64,000 nt of DNA. It comes from Ceratothoa steindachneri. Taxonomy: Eukaryota > Arthropoda > Malacostraca > Isopoda > Cymothoidae. Each line of letters starts with the position of its first letter. Position 1 is the first letter of the stretch. Both the position numbers and the translations under genes were made by a program. The stretch covers positions 68,097,720 to 68,161,719 of the forward strand of contig OZ018323.1 of the NCBI GenBank assembly GCA_963969495.1, given 5' to 3'. Below are positions 12,014-24,750 of the stretch, in pieces. Below the pieces are notes generated by a model. The model ran no database searches. It was given only the letters and a program-made list of their open reading frames with translations, and was not told the DNA's origin.

Positions 12014-12138
12014 GGTAAACTGTTATTTCCCAGCCGTCATCTAGTTTATATTTTCTTGCTGCAGGTCGTATAACCTGCAGACATTTATATTGCGTGGTGA
12101 GTTTCTTTTATGTAAACCATCAAATTTAGCCCAAACAC

Positions 12139-12227
<89 letters not shown>

Positions 12228-12233
<6 letters not shown>

Positions 12234-12310
12234 TAATGAATAAAAACCAAGAACATCTTTGTCGCATTGTTGTTCTAAACATTTTTATTTGATAAAAATA
12301 CGTTATACTC

Positions 12311-12382
<72 letters not shown>

Positions 12383-12465
12383 GAGTATAACGTATTTTTA
12401 TCAAATAAAAATGTTTAGAACAACAATGCGACAAAGATGTTCTTGGTTTTTATTCATTACAGTTT
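12228..12465. repeat. Palindrome with 84-bp arms around a (TA)n spacer (copy B)
   Basis: The arms are at 12228-12311 and 12382-12465 with a (TA)n core between. They are identical to the arms in copy A, but the core is shorter. Another (TA)n tract at 12143-12227 abuts the left arm. Confidence 0.94.
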
Positions 12466-13622
12466 TCTTACTTTAAGGCTCGGTTAGGTTATGTTAGGCT
12501 GGGTTACTTTACACACTATTATATTCGGATACTCTTTAACCAAATTCGCTACTTTTTCTGAAAATGTTTGCTGGTTTTCTTGAATCTTGTTGGTAACCAT
12601 GATCTGAGTGCAGATGATTTTTTTTAATTATGTTGATAAAGTTTGGTGAAGAGGAACTGTTTAGACCATCTCAACGGGAGCGAAAGTTCGGCTCAATGGG
12701 CGATAAATCAGTGTTTCATCGACTGTACAATGTTCACCACATTCCACATTGTGCAGTGAAATGCCAGTCAACATGTCAGAAAAATTATCTCAACAAGTGT
12801 TTGGAATATTCTTTTTTACATCTTTTACCTCACTAAATTTTAGAAATTTCATTATAGAATATAGATAAATATCTATCTCTACTCTTGCTGAAATCATAAA
12901 CTACCTTCAATGAAAATTATATTAGCTAGGCTGGCACACCAAGAAACCAGAATAATTCTCAATTCTAAGCTGTAGATAAGTTGTGGTTGAATCAATAAAT
13001 TTACCCTAATCTGTATTATTAACGAAGTCTTTGGAAACATTTACCCATGGAAAGAAAATAGAAAATTGTCTAAAAGAGTCCATGAATATACAAGTTCGAA
13101 TGACTGTGTTTGAATTGGGGGGGTGTAGACTTGGTTAGATCTCCAGAAATTAAAATTTAGGTTATTCCACAATGAGATAAATTTAAGACGATACCGAACA
13201 TAGTAAAACCTAATGCGACCGTCACTCGATTATGTCCAAGTTACCACCCAGGAATAAGCGTCAACGAGGAAATGGTAAAGATACTTCAATAATTGAGGAG
13301 TTCAATGTAGATTGCCTAAACCTTCCCTTACTTTACCAGAAAGGAAGAACATGTTTCTTGAATCACGAGATTCAGGGAAATAGGTGATAGTACTTACAGT
13401 TGAGGGGCAACTTCTGTACTCTCAACCAACACATGGTGGTCGGGCTGTTAAAATTTCTTTCTCCGGTTGAACACGCTGAAGCTTCCGCTATTACTGAACA
13501 GGCAACTCACTTACTGTAACATAACATTTATTGCTAAAAAAATCCACAAGAGCCTATCAAAATAAATATTAAAATATAAACAATTTATACCCCAAGACAA
13601 AACTGCAGTAGCTTTCCCTCCC

Positions 13623-14421
13623 CATATACTCGTCCAACCTGCACTTGAAAACATTTAGATTTCTACTCTCTATTAATACCCATATTTAATACCCTCACTT
13701 TATTTACATATTCGAGGTGCTTCAGCTAAGGTATCATCTTTTTGCCCTCCTTTGAACTCACTCTAGCAGGTCGGGATCATGTCTAAAATGTAGGGATCCT
13801 GCCTGTATACAATACTAAAGATGTAGCTTAACATACGCCTTATAGAGTTTAAGGATAGCATACATACTTTTGTAACTAATCTTTTCTTAATGAATCCCAG
13901 CACTCTCTTTGCTTTATTTTTTGCCTCAATACAGTGCTTAGAAAACCTCAGTGACCTATCTATTACTACTCCTAACTCCTTCTCATCATCTACTGCATTC
14001 ACTCAATGCCGATCTATTTAATAGCTAAATCCTCTATTATCTCTTGGTTTGATTTATGCCTCCTGCCACTCGTATGCCCAAGCAAATAACTTGTTTATGT
14101 CACACTGTATTTTACCACATTGACTCAACTTCTCCCTGCTTTATTGAATTATTTATATTTAAAACCATGTTATTTCTTATATAAATAATTACCCTCCTCA
14201 TCAGCCCTACCTGTCATTTGAGTTAGGTATATACCATACCCCGCTAGATCAAATTCACACATATTGTCATTTAATTTAATTTCACTATCTCCGATTATGT
14301 TAAACATACTTATATATCTCCATCAATGATATAACTAAATCCATCCTTCTTGTATCTAAGACTACGAGCATCGTTGTTATAGAGACAACTCAGCCCTCCT
14401 ACCCCTGAAGCGCCTTTTCAA
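13623..14421 (-). pseudogene. CR1-like LINE fragment (copy B)
   Basis: Copy B counterpart of 2522-3320. The 79-residue open stretch at 13763-14002 has the same translation as in copy A. Confidence 0.7.
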
Positions 14422-16426
14422 ACCTGATTCAAATGCTTTCCCTTATGCCTATGAACAATTTTCTCTCTCTTCTTAAATTTCCCTTACCCCTACCAGTGGC
14501 TACTTTCCTGCCTGTAACGGCCTAATCACACGATCATACTCCTTCCACGAAGTATTAACCCAGTCCTTACTCAAATCCAGTTCATCCATCGATAAGTCCT
14601 TTATTTCCATAAATCTTACCACACACTAACAAACATCAGACCTTCCCACTCACACCGTCTAACATTCATTCAGCCCCACCAAGAAATCCATTCCAAATCA
14701 ACATCTATTCTCGTAATTCACATGCGCCCACTTTCTTAACATAATGTGGTCCTCATTGTCACAATAAAAATGATTAAAACTTGTCCCAAACACGTGTGTA
14801 TTCCACGAGGAGGAATAACTCGATTGATTAATTCATTTTAAGGTGCAAGTCCACCGCGTGGCTCATCGGTACCAACTGAGCGCTTTCGTAATTACTTAGC
14901 GAGCGTTGATGCGTAGTTCTCCGAACAGGTTTCCTTTCGGTGGACGCTTCTTTGAAATGAGAGATTCTTGGGGTAAAACCTTTATCCGAAAAGGTAGTAC
15001 TTCCTGATGGGTTTGTGTCCCACAAATGAAAAAAGTTACATTTTATGAACCCGGCTAGGAAGGGGGTGGGTTACGTCTTCCGCAAGCGAGCCAAAGTCAA
15101 AATACAAATATTAATAATAATAAGCTCGGTCATCCTAAATGGGTCGAATTATTTGCTACACTCCACGAATTAGAAGAAGAACTAAAGAAATAGAAGAAGA
15201 ACCAAATATGTAGAAGAAGAACTGAAGAAGAAAGGGATCAGTTGGTTTTATGGATTTCCTCACCTATTGTATTTTTAGGTGTTTGTTTTTTACAGATTCA
15301 TTATTTCAGGCTAGGTTAGATTAAGTAGGGTTTATTTAGTTATTGAATCCCTCCTCAAAATGACCAAGTAAAGATAATCCCCACAGAAAGTAAAGTGAAT
15401 CAGTCTGATATAAGGATAACAATTAAAAGCGTTATTATTTATTTAAATAATTTAAACAAATTATCTAATATTGATTATTATTTTAATTTAATTATTTAGT
15501 ATAATTAATATTAATTTATAATTGAATGTAGAATGGTTGAGGGCTAAAGCCTTGCCCAAATTTTAAACCCGTTTATGTTTATATTTCTTTTTTAAGCCCT
15601 ACTTGTGTTCTGCTATTCAGAAAGTTAATTAATAATATAGAATATATATAAAAACAGTTTTTAAACCGTTGCGATCGAATGTATCTTATATGATACATGT
15701 ATAAAATACAAGTAAATCTCAAAAGTAATGATTAAGTTCAGTATTATACCTTAACTGACGTCCAAAAACTACAATTCATAATTTTCTGATGTGTGGAAAA
15801 AAAAAATCGGATCTGAGAGAGTTGTGTGATCCCTCCTGTGTGAGATGCTGTTATTACCAATGTTGTGTAAGATATCCATTATTAATGATCGATGCCCTTT
15901 CCGCAGAATACACGGAAGGAGGAATTCTGCTTAGCTCACCCTAAATTTTTTATCTTGGATCCGCCATTTGTATCCAAGGTCATTTTCGATGTTTCGATTA
16001 TCTTTCCATCAGTCGTTGTGTAGATGGTTATTCCCGGACGATCGATCAATGGCAGTCGTGTCGCTGCACTGCATCAATACACAATCTACATAGAACCGAA
16101 TGATGGAGACGTGGAAGAGTCAACGATTCCGAATATCCATAGAGGAGATTATGAGCCGCACTTCCCCGATGATGCCCTGGTTTATGGTTAAAACGACCCT
16201 CATTCATTCGCACATTTGTACCCTGGGACCCCCACCAAGTTTGATAGGGTGTTCGTTAAGATGGCTTGTATAAATTTCTGCCCCAAAGCTAAACATTTCA
16301 TCACGGCCGCGTTTGAAAGGGTTACTAATGATACAATGGCCGATACAGGCAATTTGTCGTTGCCATCTTACCTTATGACGTCAAACTTTTTCAAGTTACG
16401 ATGATCACTCCCAAAAATGACCAGTT

Positions 16427-16467
16427 AAAGATAATCCCTCCCAACAGAAAAGGGAGGGATTATCTTT
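16427..16467. repeat. Perfect 16-bp-arm hairpin (copy B)
   Basis: Same hairpin as at 5326-5366, inside copy B of the long repeat. Confidence 0.85.
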
Positions 16468-17075
16468 ACTTAATCCCCAAAATATTACGGACATATCAGT
16501 TCTTAGTACTTTCAAAACAGGTAGGGTTTAGGGATAAAGTGACTACACAGACATTCACGCTTCGAGCACATCCTTGTGTAGTGCTCGAACATGGGGGTGA
16601 CTTCGGCCCTTCCTTCGACGCGATCGAGGTAGTGAAGTCCTCGGGTTTCCTCGAGCCGCCCAAGCACCTATAAGGGGGTGGGGAACGAAGCCCTTTCCTT
16701 AGTTTTATTACCTTGTTTTCTCAGTTCTCTCGTGAAAGAAATCTATCTACCATGATAATTCACACCTAGGAAGTTGGTGGTGTGGGTCATTAGGCGACTC
16801 TGCCCCCCCCCCACACACACACACTTCGAGGGATGACTATTCGAGCAAGGCATGGCACCGGGTTGAAACCAGGGCATCAAACAAGGTCTTGGGGAGAGCG
16901 TTCACTTTCCAGTAACCCTCTTGGAAAGACTTTCTTGCTACGAACTTCAAAAGGAGCTACTTGCTACTTCTCCCCCGTTGTTAGCTTCCCAAATTGTCTT
17001 TAAACAATGAGTCTGTAATCAGAAGGTAAATGAAAATTCTATAACCTGTGAGTGAGAAGTTTCTAATCCTCTTTT

Positions 17076-19469
17076 TTAAAACAAACAAACTTCAAACAAA
17101 CGTTGCCTTTGCACAAACAAGCAAATTCAAACAAGCCGTTTCAAGCTAAGACCAACTAACAAGGGAAACCTAAAGATAACTAGTTTTGGACATTCTTCTG
17201 AAGGCATAACATTTATTTCAGTGACGAGACCAATTAGGAGTTGCACTGCGAGAAGGTAGGCGCTTCTCTAGTCCAACTGCTAAACCGAAATAGGTTGGTA
17301 AAATTCCTTATTTCAGGATTATCATGCCATCAAGGACAATTCAGGAGCAAGATTAAAGTAGATTTGAAACAATAAGGCGATACTCATTAGAAAGAGATCA
17401 AACATACAGAAGATTAGCACTTAACATAAGAACATAAGAAAAAATGGAGTCTGCAAAAGATTAATCAATTGCTTATACGAGGCATCTCCTCTTCCCGTCA
17501 CAAGTTCATTCCCACCTAGCATCTTCATATATGAAATTATACAGTTTATTCTTAAAACTCCACAAGGTGAACTGCTGATAATACATGACTACTGAGCCTA
17601 TTCCATTTCTCTACCACTCGAGTTAGCTCATTGTATCTCTGCCTTAAGTGACTTTCACCGGGGTTTTTTTCTTATAAATGTCCCCTTTTAATCCCTGCTG
17701 ATATAATGTTTAATTTTATCCGACATGCATTTAGAGTCAACAACCTTGGTTCAAATTTCCCTAAATCTGTCCGGTAATTAACTCTTAACAACTGAATTAT
17801 ATTCTTGATCTACACTATTTATCTCTAGCTACGAGCTATTTTCCCTTCTTGACGGCTCCAATCGAACTCACATTTCTATATTTCTGTAATTAAAATCACC
17901 ATTATACACAAATGATTACTTATGCACACACGTTCTATCTCCTACCACAGAGGACACGATGCTTCCTTACTGAGATCAGGCCCCCGTAAGGGGCGCGGCG
18001 ATTTGCCTTCCTGGCCGCCGTGCTGACGGGACTCAGCACCCCGTGCGGCCCCAGCTTAGCCTCTTCTCCTTTTCTCTTTCAGCACACTGAGCCTAAATAA
18101 GGACTGTGCGTAAAAACTATTAAATAATACAAAAATACTCAGATCAGACTGTATATAACACAAAAAGTTTATTCTTCTCCTTAACGTCTAGCCATCATGA
18201 CTCGTCGTTAGTATTTGTTTTCCTCGTAGTATTTTCACAACACTGGAGAGTATCTCTAATATAGATTATCCGCCTCCTCCTTTCCTTCTGTTTCCTATCT
18301 CTGTGAAACATGTAACCATCAATCTGGATCTTCGGTCCATAGTTCTGCGACAAATCAAGCCATGAATGACTCTGTTATCGCAATAACATCAAAATTCTCT
18401 ACACTCGCTAACCCCCTTAACGAATCTATCTTATTCCTTATGCTCCTACTATTTGTGGAGTATATTTTCAGTGTATTGTTCCTTATGGTTTTACCTTTAC
18501 CACCCTACCCTCCTATCCCATTTCCCCGAAATGGGATTCGAAACTCTGCTCATTTTCCTGCCTGTTGTTTCCAAAAATATGCGAGCAAATAATTTTAATA
18601 AAATTGACTATCAAAATCACTAATTATTATTAGAAACTGCGCTAAAGATATAACAGAAACGATTTTAGATTGAAAAATTAATGAACACCATTATCTACAT
18701 CAGGTCGTCCAACTCTAAAGTTAGTGAGACTACTAGAACACGTTTAGATAAGAGGTTTAAAAAATAGAAGAATACTAGAATGACTAGGGGAACTGAACAT
18801 ATTAAACTCGACAATTTATTAAGAAATGACTTTGGGAAACTCATAGGAAATAAGATAAAAATCGTGAAAAAATGCCATCGAAATCTATAAAACATCAAAT
18901 TAGCAGCAAATAACACCAGTAAATGTTAAACAAGTAAATGAAATCACAGCGAAAAATGATCGAATGAGTCGAAGAGTTTTGTCAAGAACTTTATGACTAC
19001 ATCTTCCTATAAATGAGAGACACGTTCCACCATTTACCAGAAAAGAATTGCGAAATTTGGTTTCCACTTAAGAGTTCAGGAAGTAACAGGGGGCCTTCAA
19101 AAGATGCTGCATCAATTGACCTTATAAAGGTCAAAATGTTAGAGGAAAAGGGGATCCTAGTGGCATGGAACAACACTTTATTTGTACTTCTTTCAAAAAT
19201 AGAAACATGGGAGAATTAGGTAAAAACCATAGAGAACTAATGCCAAATAGACTAAAGCAAACGATTGGGGGCAATTAGTTACCTAAAGAGGTAGGTTTCA
19301 GATTTAATTCCTGTACATCTGTTCAAGAAATAATGCAGCTAAATAATGGACAGGAAATGCATTTCCATATGACTCAGTAAATTATAAATAGATTTCGATT
19401 CAGTCTAAACACTGATTTAATATTATGAACCCTACGAAACTAGAATTTAGAAAGTTCATATTGATATTT

Positions 19470-19565
<96 letters not shown>

Positions 19566-21838
19566 CAATCATGCAACTTCGTCATATAAGCTAGACTCCG
19601 TCAGTAGAAAGATAAAATGATAAAAAAGTAAGATAAGGAAATTCCACCTACCCCAGACTCTTTGAATATGCACTCAAAAAGTTAAGAATTTTGAAATAGG
19701 ATAAAGAGGGAATCAGAATTAATTGAACATATAAAAACCAGAAACCGTCACTTTTGGACGATTTCGTATTATCCGCCTCAAATCGAGAAGAATTGGGGTC
19801 AATGGTAACAAAATTATCCCAAGTCATCATCACATTAGGAGAGAATGTGAAATTTTCAAAGCCTGAAATAGCAATAAGAACAAAATTAGGTTGGAGGGCG
19901 GTAAGAAAGCTAGAGCTAAGTCCTTGTGAATAAAAAGTCTGTGTTAATAACGTAAAGTACTATATCTAACCATTGCCTTTTAAGTGTGGTAAAATACGGA
20001 ACTGAAACCTGAACACTGGACCCCCAAATTACTAAGAAACTGGATACAACTTTGAGAAACAGAACGATGTGTTAGAAATAACAGATGATAACAGACAAAC
20101 TTTGATAATGTCGGGAATGGGAGGGGACACAAGCCTCCGGATGTTACCTGACACTCCCTTGGCGGATGGGTAAAGAAAGATGGGAATGAATGGACCAGGA
20201 ATATATGGACAAAAAGTGGTCGGCGACTAGCCTACGATATTAACCACCGACTTAGAAAAAAAATGAAACTAAACGTGCAAAAAAATTAGCAACCGGTAAA
20301 ATGTAAATGTCTAGAATGAATAAAGTCTAGGTAGTATCAATCTATTTCGAGATTACGGGTGGCACTTGGGTTAGGAGGGCGTTCACTCCCCCAGGTGACT
20401 GGTATAACAGTCTACATGGGGCGCCTCCTTGCGGGGTAAAAAGTTATTAAAGAAACCATTTGTTTTTATATTATTTCTCATAATATTTTTTTATTATTAA
20501 CGTCGGGGAGCAAAAATTGGGTGAAAACCCCCGAACTATATGAGACCCCAATCCTCAAACTCATTAACATCAAAGGGATGTTGCCATAAGGATTAAATAA
20601 TTTAATATAGCCCAATATTCATGATGAGAATTTTATCCTCCCATTCCATTTTTTTAATTAACCAGGAAGAAGCCAGGAGTGGCTGGAGGATTCTCTTTAA
20701 TGGCTGACTGTTCACACTGGCTGTTGAATATGCAAGTCATGCACGTTCCATTTACCCGGTGTCTCAAAGCCTAAAATAAAAAAGGTAAATATTTCACTTT
20801 TAAGGGGATCAACACATTGAAACATTCATTGTTGTTTTTTGTGGGAACTGCGAGGTAACTATAGACCGAATTAATTAAATATAATAAAATAAAATAATTA
20901 TACTTAAATGATGATAAAAATGCCCATAATGATAATAATGACTTTCGAAAATTCGACTGCCAGGTGAGAGTGAATTGTATTTTAAGGAATCAAAGTCTCA
21001 AATTCAATTAATCCTTACATTTATTATTACTAGGCCAATAATAATAATATTATTATTATTGCCTGCAGTTTAGACATGTAAATAACACCGAACAAACCAC
21101 AATGGTCGGCGATTTACCACAGAAATCCCGCGATAGACGGACGCCCAGTGAGATCCGATTGATAAATGACCTTGAGAGACTGACTGAGATATGGTTCCAG
21201 TAACTTAGATATTACCAACAGTAGTAATAATTAATTACAATAGTAATGACAACAGAAGAAACAGTAGTATCATCATTATGATATAAGTTGGGGTCTCGGA
21301 AAATCATTAGTCGGTTATCATTTGAAACTGACCAATACTTTTATAACGTCTCTCGAGTCTCGGCTGCTTTAAATGTCGTCAAAGCCACACTCGGTGTAAC
21401 CTTTTGAAACAGCTTAGAGGAACCGCGATGACGGTTGAAGCCTTCAGCTGGAGGTGCAGGTGCTTCGTAACAACGTTCAGCATCCTCTGCCCATCAATTC
21501 CCAGATGGATAAGTTCCCCACCATGACGGTGCGAAATCTGATCAACAAGTTTCATGTTATGGACACTGGGCATATGTAGATGTCCCTCTTAGCCGATCTG
21601 ATAGGCCCTCATTGCAGAAGAAGCAGACCTCGTCGTTATCCAAGAGTTCAAAATGTGACGTGGTTGCCCCCAAAAGGTCCATGAGTCGAAGAGCACCTAG
21701 GTCATAGGATTCCTAAGACGAAGTTCAAGTTTCATCCGCGGCACTCTCAGCGAACGAAGAGCGACCATCGGACCGCAAACAACCACAGCCCGTTAACGGG
21801 ACTTTTCTTACTTCAGCTGAACTAATACATTATACTCT
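17076..21838. other. No intact gene; diffuse repeat fragments
   Basis: After copy B the sequence changes to CAAAC-rich repeats. 17410-17660 contains the phrase AACATAAGAACATAAGAA, which I associate with LINE-derived interspersed repeats of many animals, but I cannot define its ends. 17970-18060 is a short GC-rich patch. The frame at 18362-18592 is hydrophobic and unrecognised. 21379-21780 is GC-richer with a 64-residue minus-strand frame I do not recognise. None of these is convincing as a gene. Confidence 0.4.
19474..19566. repeat. (TA)n microsatellite
   Basis: About 90 bp of AT dinucleotide in otherwise featureless AT-rich sequence. No inverted arms flank this one. Confidence 0.97.
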
Positions 21839-21841
21839 ATA

Positions 21842-23143
21842 CGAGGGGGAGTCAAAAAGTTCTCAGATAAATGGCATAAAATTTTTATTTGTAATGATAC
21901 TGTAATCATTTTTCTACATAAGCTCCATTAACATCTATACACTTTCTTAATCTATGAATCCAACGGTAAAGACCATCTTTGTAGAATTCACGGGGTTGTC
22001 TCTGGCACCAAGTAATGCCCTGCTTTTTTGCTTCATCTAATGATTGAAACCGGGTTCCTTTTAGGTGTCCCTTTAAATTTGGAAACAGAAAAAAGTCAGA
22101 GGGTGCTAAATCAGGGCTATAAGGGGGATGAGCAAGAGTTTCCCATCGAAATTCCCGTAGCTGAGATCTCACAGCTTTGGACGAATGTGCAGGGGCATTG
22201 TCATGGTGGAACAAGATTTGCTTGTGGAGCTTTCCTCGTCGTTTTTTGGCTATTGAAGTTTTCAGCTTCCTTAAAACTCCTTCGTAATAGCTGGATGTAA
22301 CAGTTTTTTGTCCTTCTAAGAAGTCTATTAAAATAATTCCCTCCGAATCCCAAAAAACTGTAGCCATTATCTTCTTAACGGACCTCTCTGTCTTGAACTT
22401 GATAGGCCCTGCTGCCCCCCTTGGGTGCCACTCTTTTGATTGATTTTTACTTTCAGGATCAAACTGATACACCCAAGTTTCATCTCCCGTTACGAGGCGC
22501 TCAAAAAAACTATCCTCGTTTGCTTCAATCTTGGTCAAAATAGCCAAAGAAAGGTTGGCCCTATGATTCAGCTGGTCTTCTCGCAACGCTTTTGGGACCC
22601 AACGTGCTGAAAGCTTGCTCAGGCCAAGATTTTCAGTTAGAATTCCAAATGCTGAGCCATGAGAGATTTCACATGCATTGGCAACTTTATCAATAGTAAT
22701 ACGGCGATCTTTATCCACTAGATTCCTCACAAGCTCGACATTTTCTGGGTTAATGGAGGTGGAGGGTCTCCCTTCACGTGGATCATCTTCAACTTCTTCT
22801 CTGCCCCCCTTGAAGCGCTTAATCCAGTCGTAAACTACCGCTCTACATGGCGAAGAGTCACCATAAACCTGTTGTAGAGCGTCAATAATCTTAACAGGCT
22901 TCAAATCAAGTTTAGTCAGGAATTTAATGTTCGCTCTTATCTCAAAATTTGCCATTTTATGGGTTCAAAAAAGTAACCTTTTTGAAGCACATCTAATACA
23001 AAGAGTCTCGACAAATTGAATGACGAATTTTGTAGGAATTGTTCAGAAAACATGAAAGTCGTGTTTGACCCTGTATTTACTTGTACAAAATCGAACATTT
23101 CAATAATCTGGCATTTGTCTGAGAACTTTTTGACTCACCTACG
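21842..23143 (-). mobile_element. Complete mariner transposon
   Basis: A 1302-bp element flanked by TA on both sides (21840-21841 and 23144-23145), the mariner target duplication. Terminal inverted repeats of about 30 bp are visible: the left starts CGAGGGGGAGTCAAAAAGTT, and the right, reverse-complemented, starts CGTAGGTGAGTCAAAAAGTT, with a few mismatches. The length is standard for a full-length mariner. The single gene occupies the minus strand. Confidence 0.95.
21906..22955 (-). CDS. Mariner transposase, intact reading frame
   Basis: This 349-residue frame matches the usual mariner length (about 345-350). Such a transposase binds the element's terminal repeats and performs cut-and-paste transposition into TA. 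The N-terminal paired helix-turn-helix region (about residues 1-110) includes DPREGRPSTS and ISHGSAF; the linker has a WVPK version of the WVPHEL motif. The catalytic triad is complete: Asp in TGDETWV, Asp in HHDNAPAH, and Asp in PSDFFLF, with 34 residues between the last two, the DD34D spacing that defines mariner. YSPDLAPSDFF is canonical. The start was chosen as the first Met in frame, with no better upstream candidate. No stop or frameshift is visible, but activity cannot be judged from sequence alone. Confidence 0.95.
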   Translation of the reverse strand: MANFEIRANIKFLTKLDLKPVKIIDALQQVYGDSSPCRAVVYDWIKRFKGGREEVEDDPREGRPSTSINPENVELVRNLVDKDRRITIDKVANACEISHGSAFGILTENLGLSKLSARWVPKALREDQLNHRANLSLAILTKIEANEDSFFERLVTGDETWVYQFDPESKNQSKEWHPRGAAGPIKFKTERSVKKIMATVFWDSEGIILIDFLEGQKTVTSSYYEGVLRKLKTSIAKKRRGKLHKQILFHHDNAPAHSSKAVRSQLREFRWETLAHPPYSPDLAPSDFFLFPNLKGHLKGTRFQSLDEAKKQGITWCQRQPREFYKDGLYRWIHRLRKCIDVNGAYVEK

Positions 23144-23522
23144 TATACCAAACCTTTCATTATCTCTTGGTTCTTCAATATCTAATCATCTAAAAGAGTA
23201 GATACTAGTGCAAGCCGATCGATCATCCTTTGCTATATCTTACTATTTAGTCCGAATAACTTTCTCTGTTATACTATTTCTATACAAACCACGGAACTAA
23301 TAAAAGTACTCTGCTGTCCCCTGAACAAGAGAGCTCCCCCCCTTCCTAAAATCCTGATTTCACACTCGAGTAAAGCCAAGGATTCCCGAGAGATTGTTTA
23401 CTTTTACGTGAGATTAGGTTAAGATATGATAGGTAAAAAAAACAACCATACAATCTTCTTAACCTAACTTCCACCGCGCGCTAACATTTACGGAGACCTT
23501 ATTTTTACGTATTCAAAATTGT

Positions 23523-24205
23523 GTACTTATCTTTACTTGATCAATTAGAGGAGTGCTCATCTTTAGGAGTGGTCGTTGTGAGTGCTTATATTTACGACTG
23601 GTCAATGCTTCTTATTTACTAGTGGTCGTTGGGAGTGACTACTGGTTGAGAATGGTCATCTTTACTAGAGGTCGTTTTGGGTGCTTATCTTTGACATTGT
23701 TCGTTGGGATGATTATTTATTTTTACTATTCGTCACTTGGGTATTATCTTTACCAGTGGTCGTTAGGAGTAATTATCTTTACTAGTGTTCGTTAGGGATC
23801 CTTATCTTTAAAATAGGTTGTTGTTGTTGTTGCTTATCTTTACTAGTGTTCGTTGGGGTGATTACCTTTACTAGTGGTCGTTGGAAATTCTTAGGTTTGC
23901 TAGTGGTCGACGGGGTGCTTATTTTTTACCAGTGGTCGTTGAGAGATATTATGTTTAGTAATAGTTGTTGGGGTGATTACCCTTACTTTTAGTTGTTTGT
24001 GATTATCTTTACCAGTGGTCGTTCGGGGTTTTATGGTTACGGGTGGTCGTTTGCGAATGCTTATCTTCTCCAGTGTTCGTTGAAAGTGTTTAATTTTACT
24101 AGTGGTCCTTGTGGGCGATTATCTTTACTATTGGTTGTTGGTGGTGATTATCTCTAGCAGTGGTGGTTGGATGTAATAATCTTTACTAGTGTTTTTTAAA
24201 AGTGA
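23523..24205 (+). repeat. Minisatellite, about 29-bp unit, first block
   Basis: Diverged head-to-tail copies of a unit close to CTTATCTTTACTAGTGGTCG followed by TTGGGAGTG. Many copies carry small indels. The array is interrupted at 24206 by a small DNA element and resumes at 24461. Confidence 0.88.
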
Positions 24206-24460
24206 TTTTTAGTCGTGTAGCGAGTCTAGTCGCGGGCGACTCTACATCTCACTATGTCGACCGGTCGGTTCCCGTTTTGCTTTTTTTTGGTAATAACTTC
24301 GTTACTATTCGGCCGATTCTAACGATATTTAAACCCATATGTTGTTTTACATTCTCTTTCGAATGATAGAATTGGCAAGGCCCTTCCAAGGTTAGTCCCA
24401 GAATTAATGGAAGTTTTGAAGGTCGTAAAGTCATAAATCAGAATGAGCGAGAGTACCTTG
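24206..24460 (+). mobile_element. Small non-autonomous DNA element (family also at 48946-49465)
   Basis: About 255 bp starting TTTTTAGTCGTGTAGCGAGT and ending near GAGCGAGAGTACCTTG. The family member at 48946-49465, in opposite orientation, shares both ends: AGTCGCG...GAGTCTAGTCGCG and AATCAGAATAAGTGAGAGCACGCGACC. The termini share an inverted GTCGCGTG-type word. There is no coding capacity. The present copy has one internal unit; the other copy has three. The superfamily is unknown. Confidence 0.7.
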
Positions 24461-24750
24461 TTGGATTACTGATCGTTGAAGGGTGATGGTGTTACTAGTA
24501 GTCTTTGAAGTACCTACCTTCACTAAAGATTTTGTGTTTATATTTTCTAGTGGTCATTGCAAGTGCTTATCTTTACTATTCTTCGTTGAACGTTCTTATT
24601 TTTACCAGTAGTCTTTAGGAGTGTTTCATCTTTAGCAATGGTCTTTGGAAGTACTTTTCTCTACTAGAGGTCGTTGGAAATGATTAGTATTACTAGTGGT
24701 CATTGAAAATGCTTATCTTTACTGGTGATCGTTGCGGTGATTATCTTCAC
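24461..24750 (+). repeat. Minisatellite, about 29-bp unit, second block
   Basis: Continuation of the array at 23523-24205 with the same unit, in the same orientation and with similar divergence. This shows the intervening 255 bp was inserted into a pre-existing array. Confidence 0.85.

Noticed and set aside
22028..22300. Plus-strand 90-residue frame inside the mariner
   Set aside because: Antisense shadow of the transposase on the minus strand.
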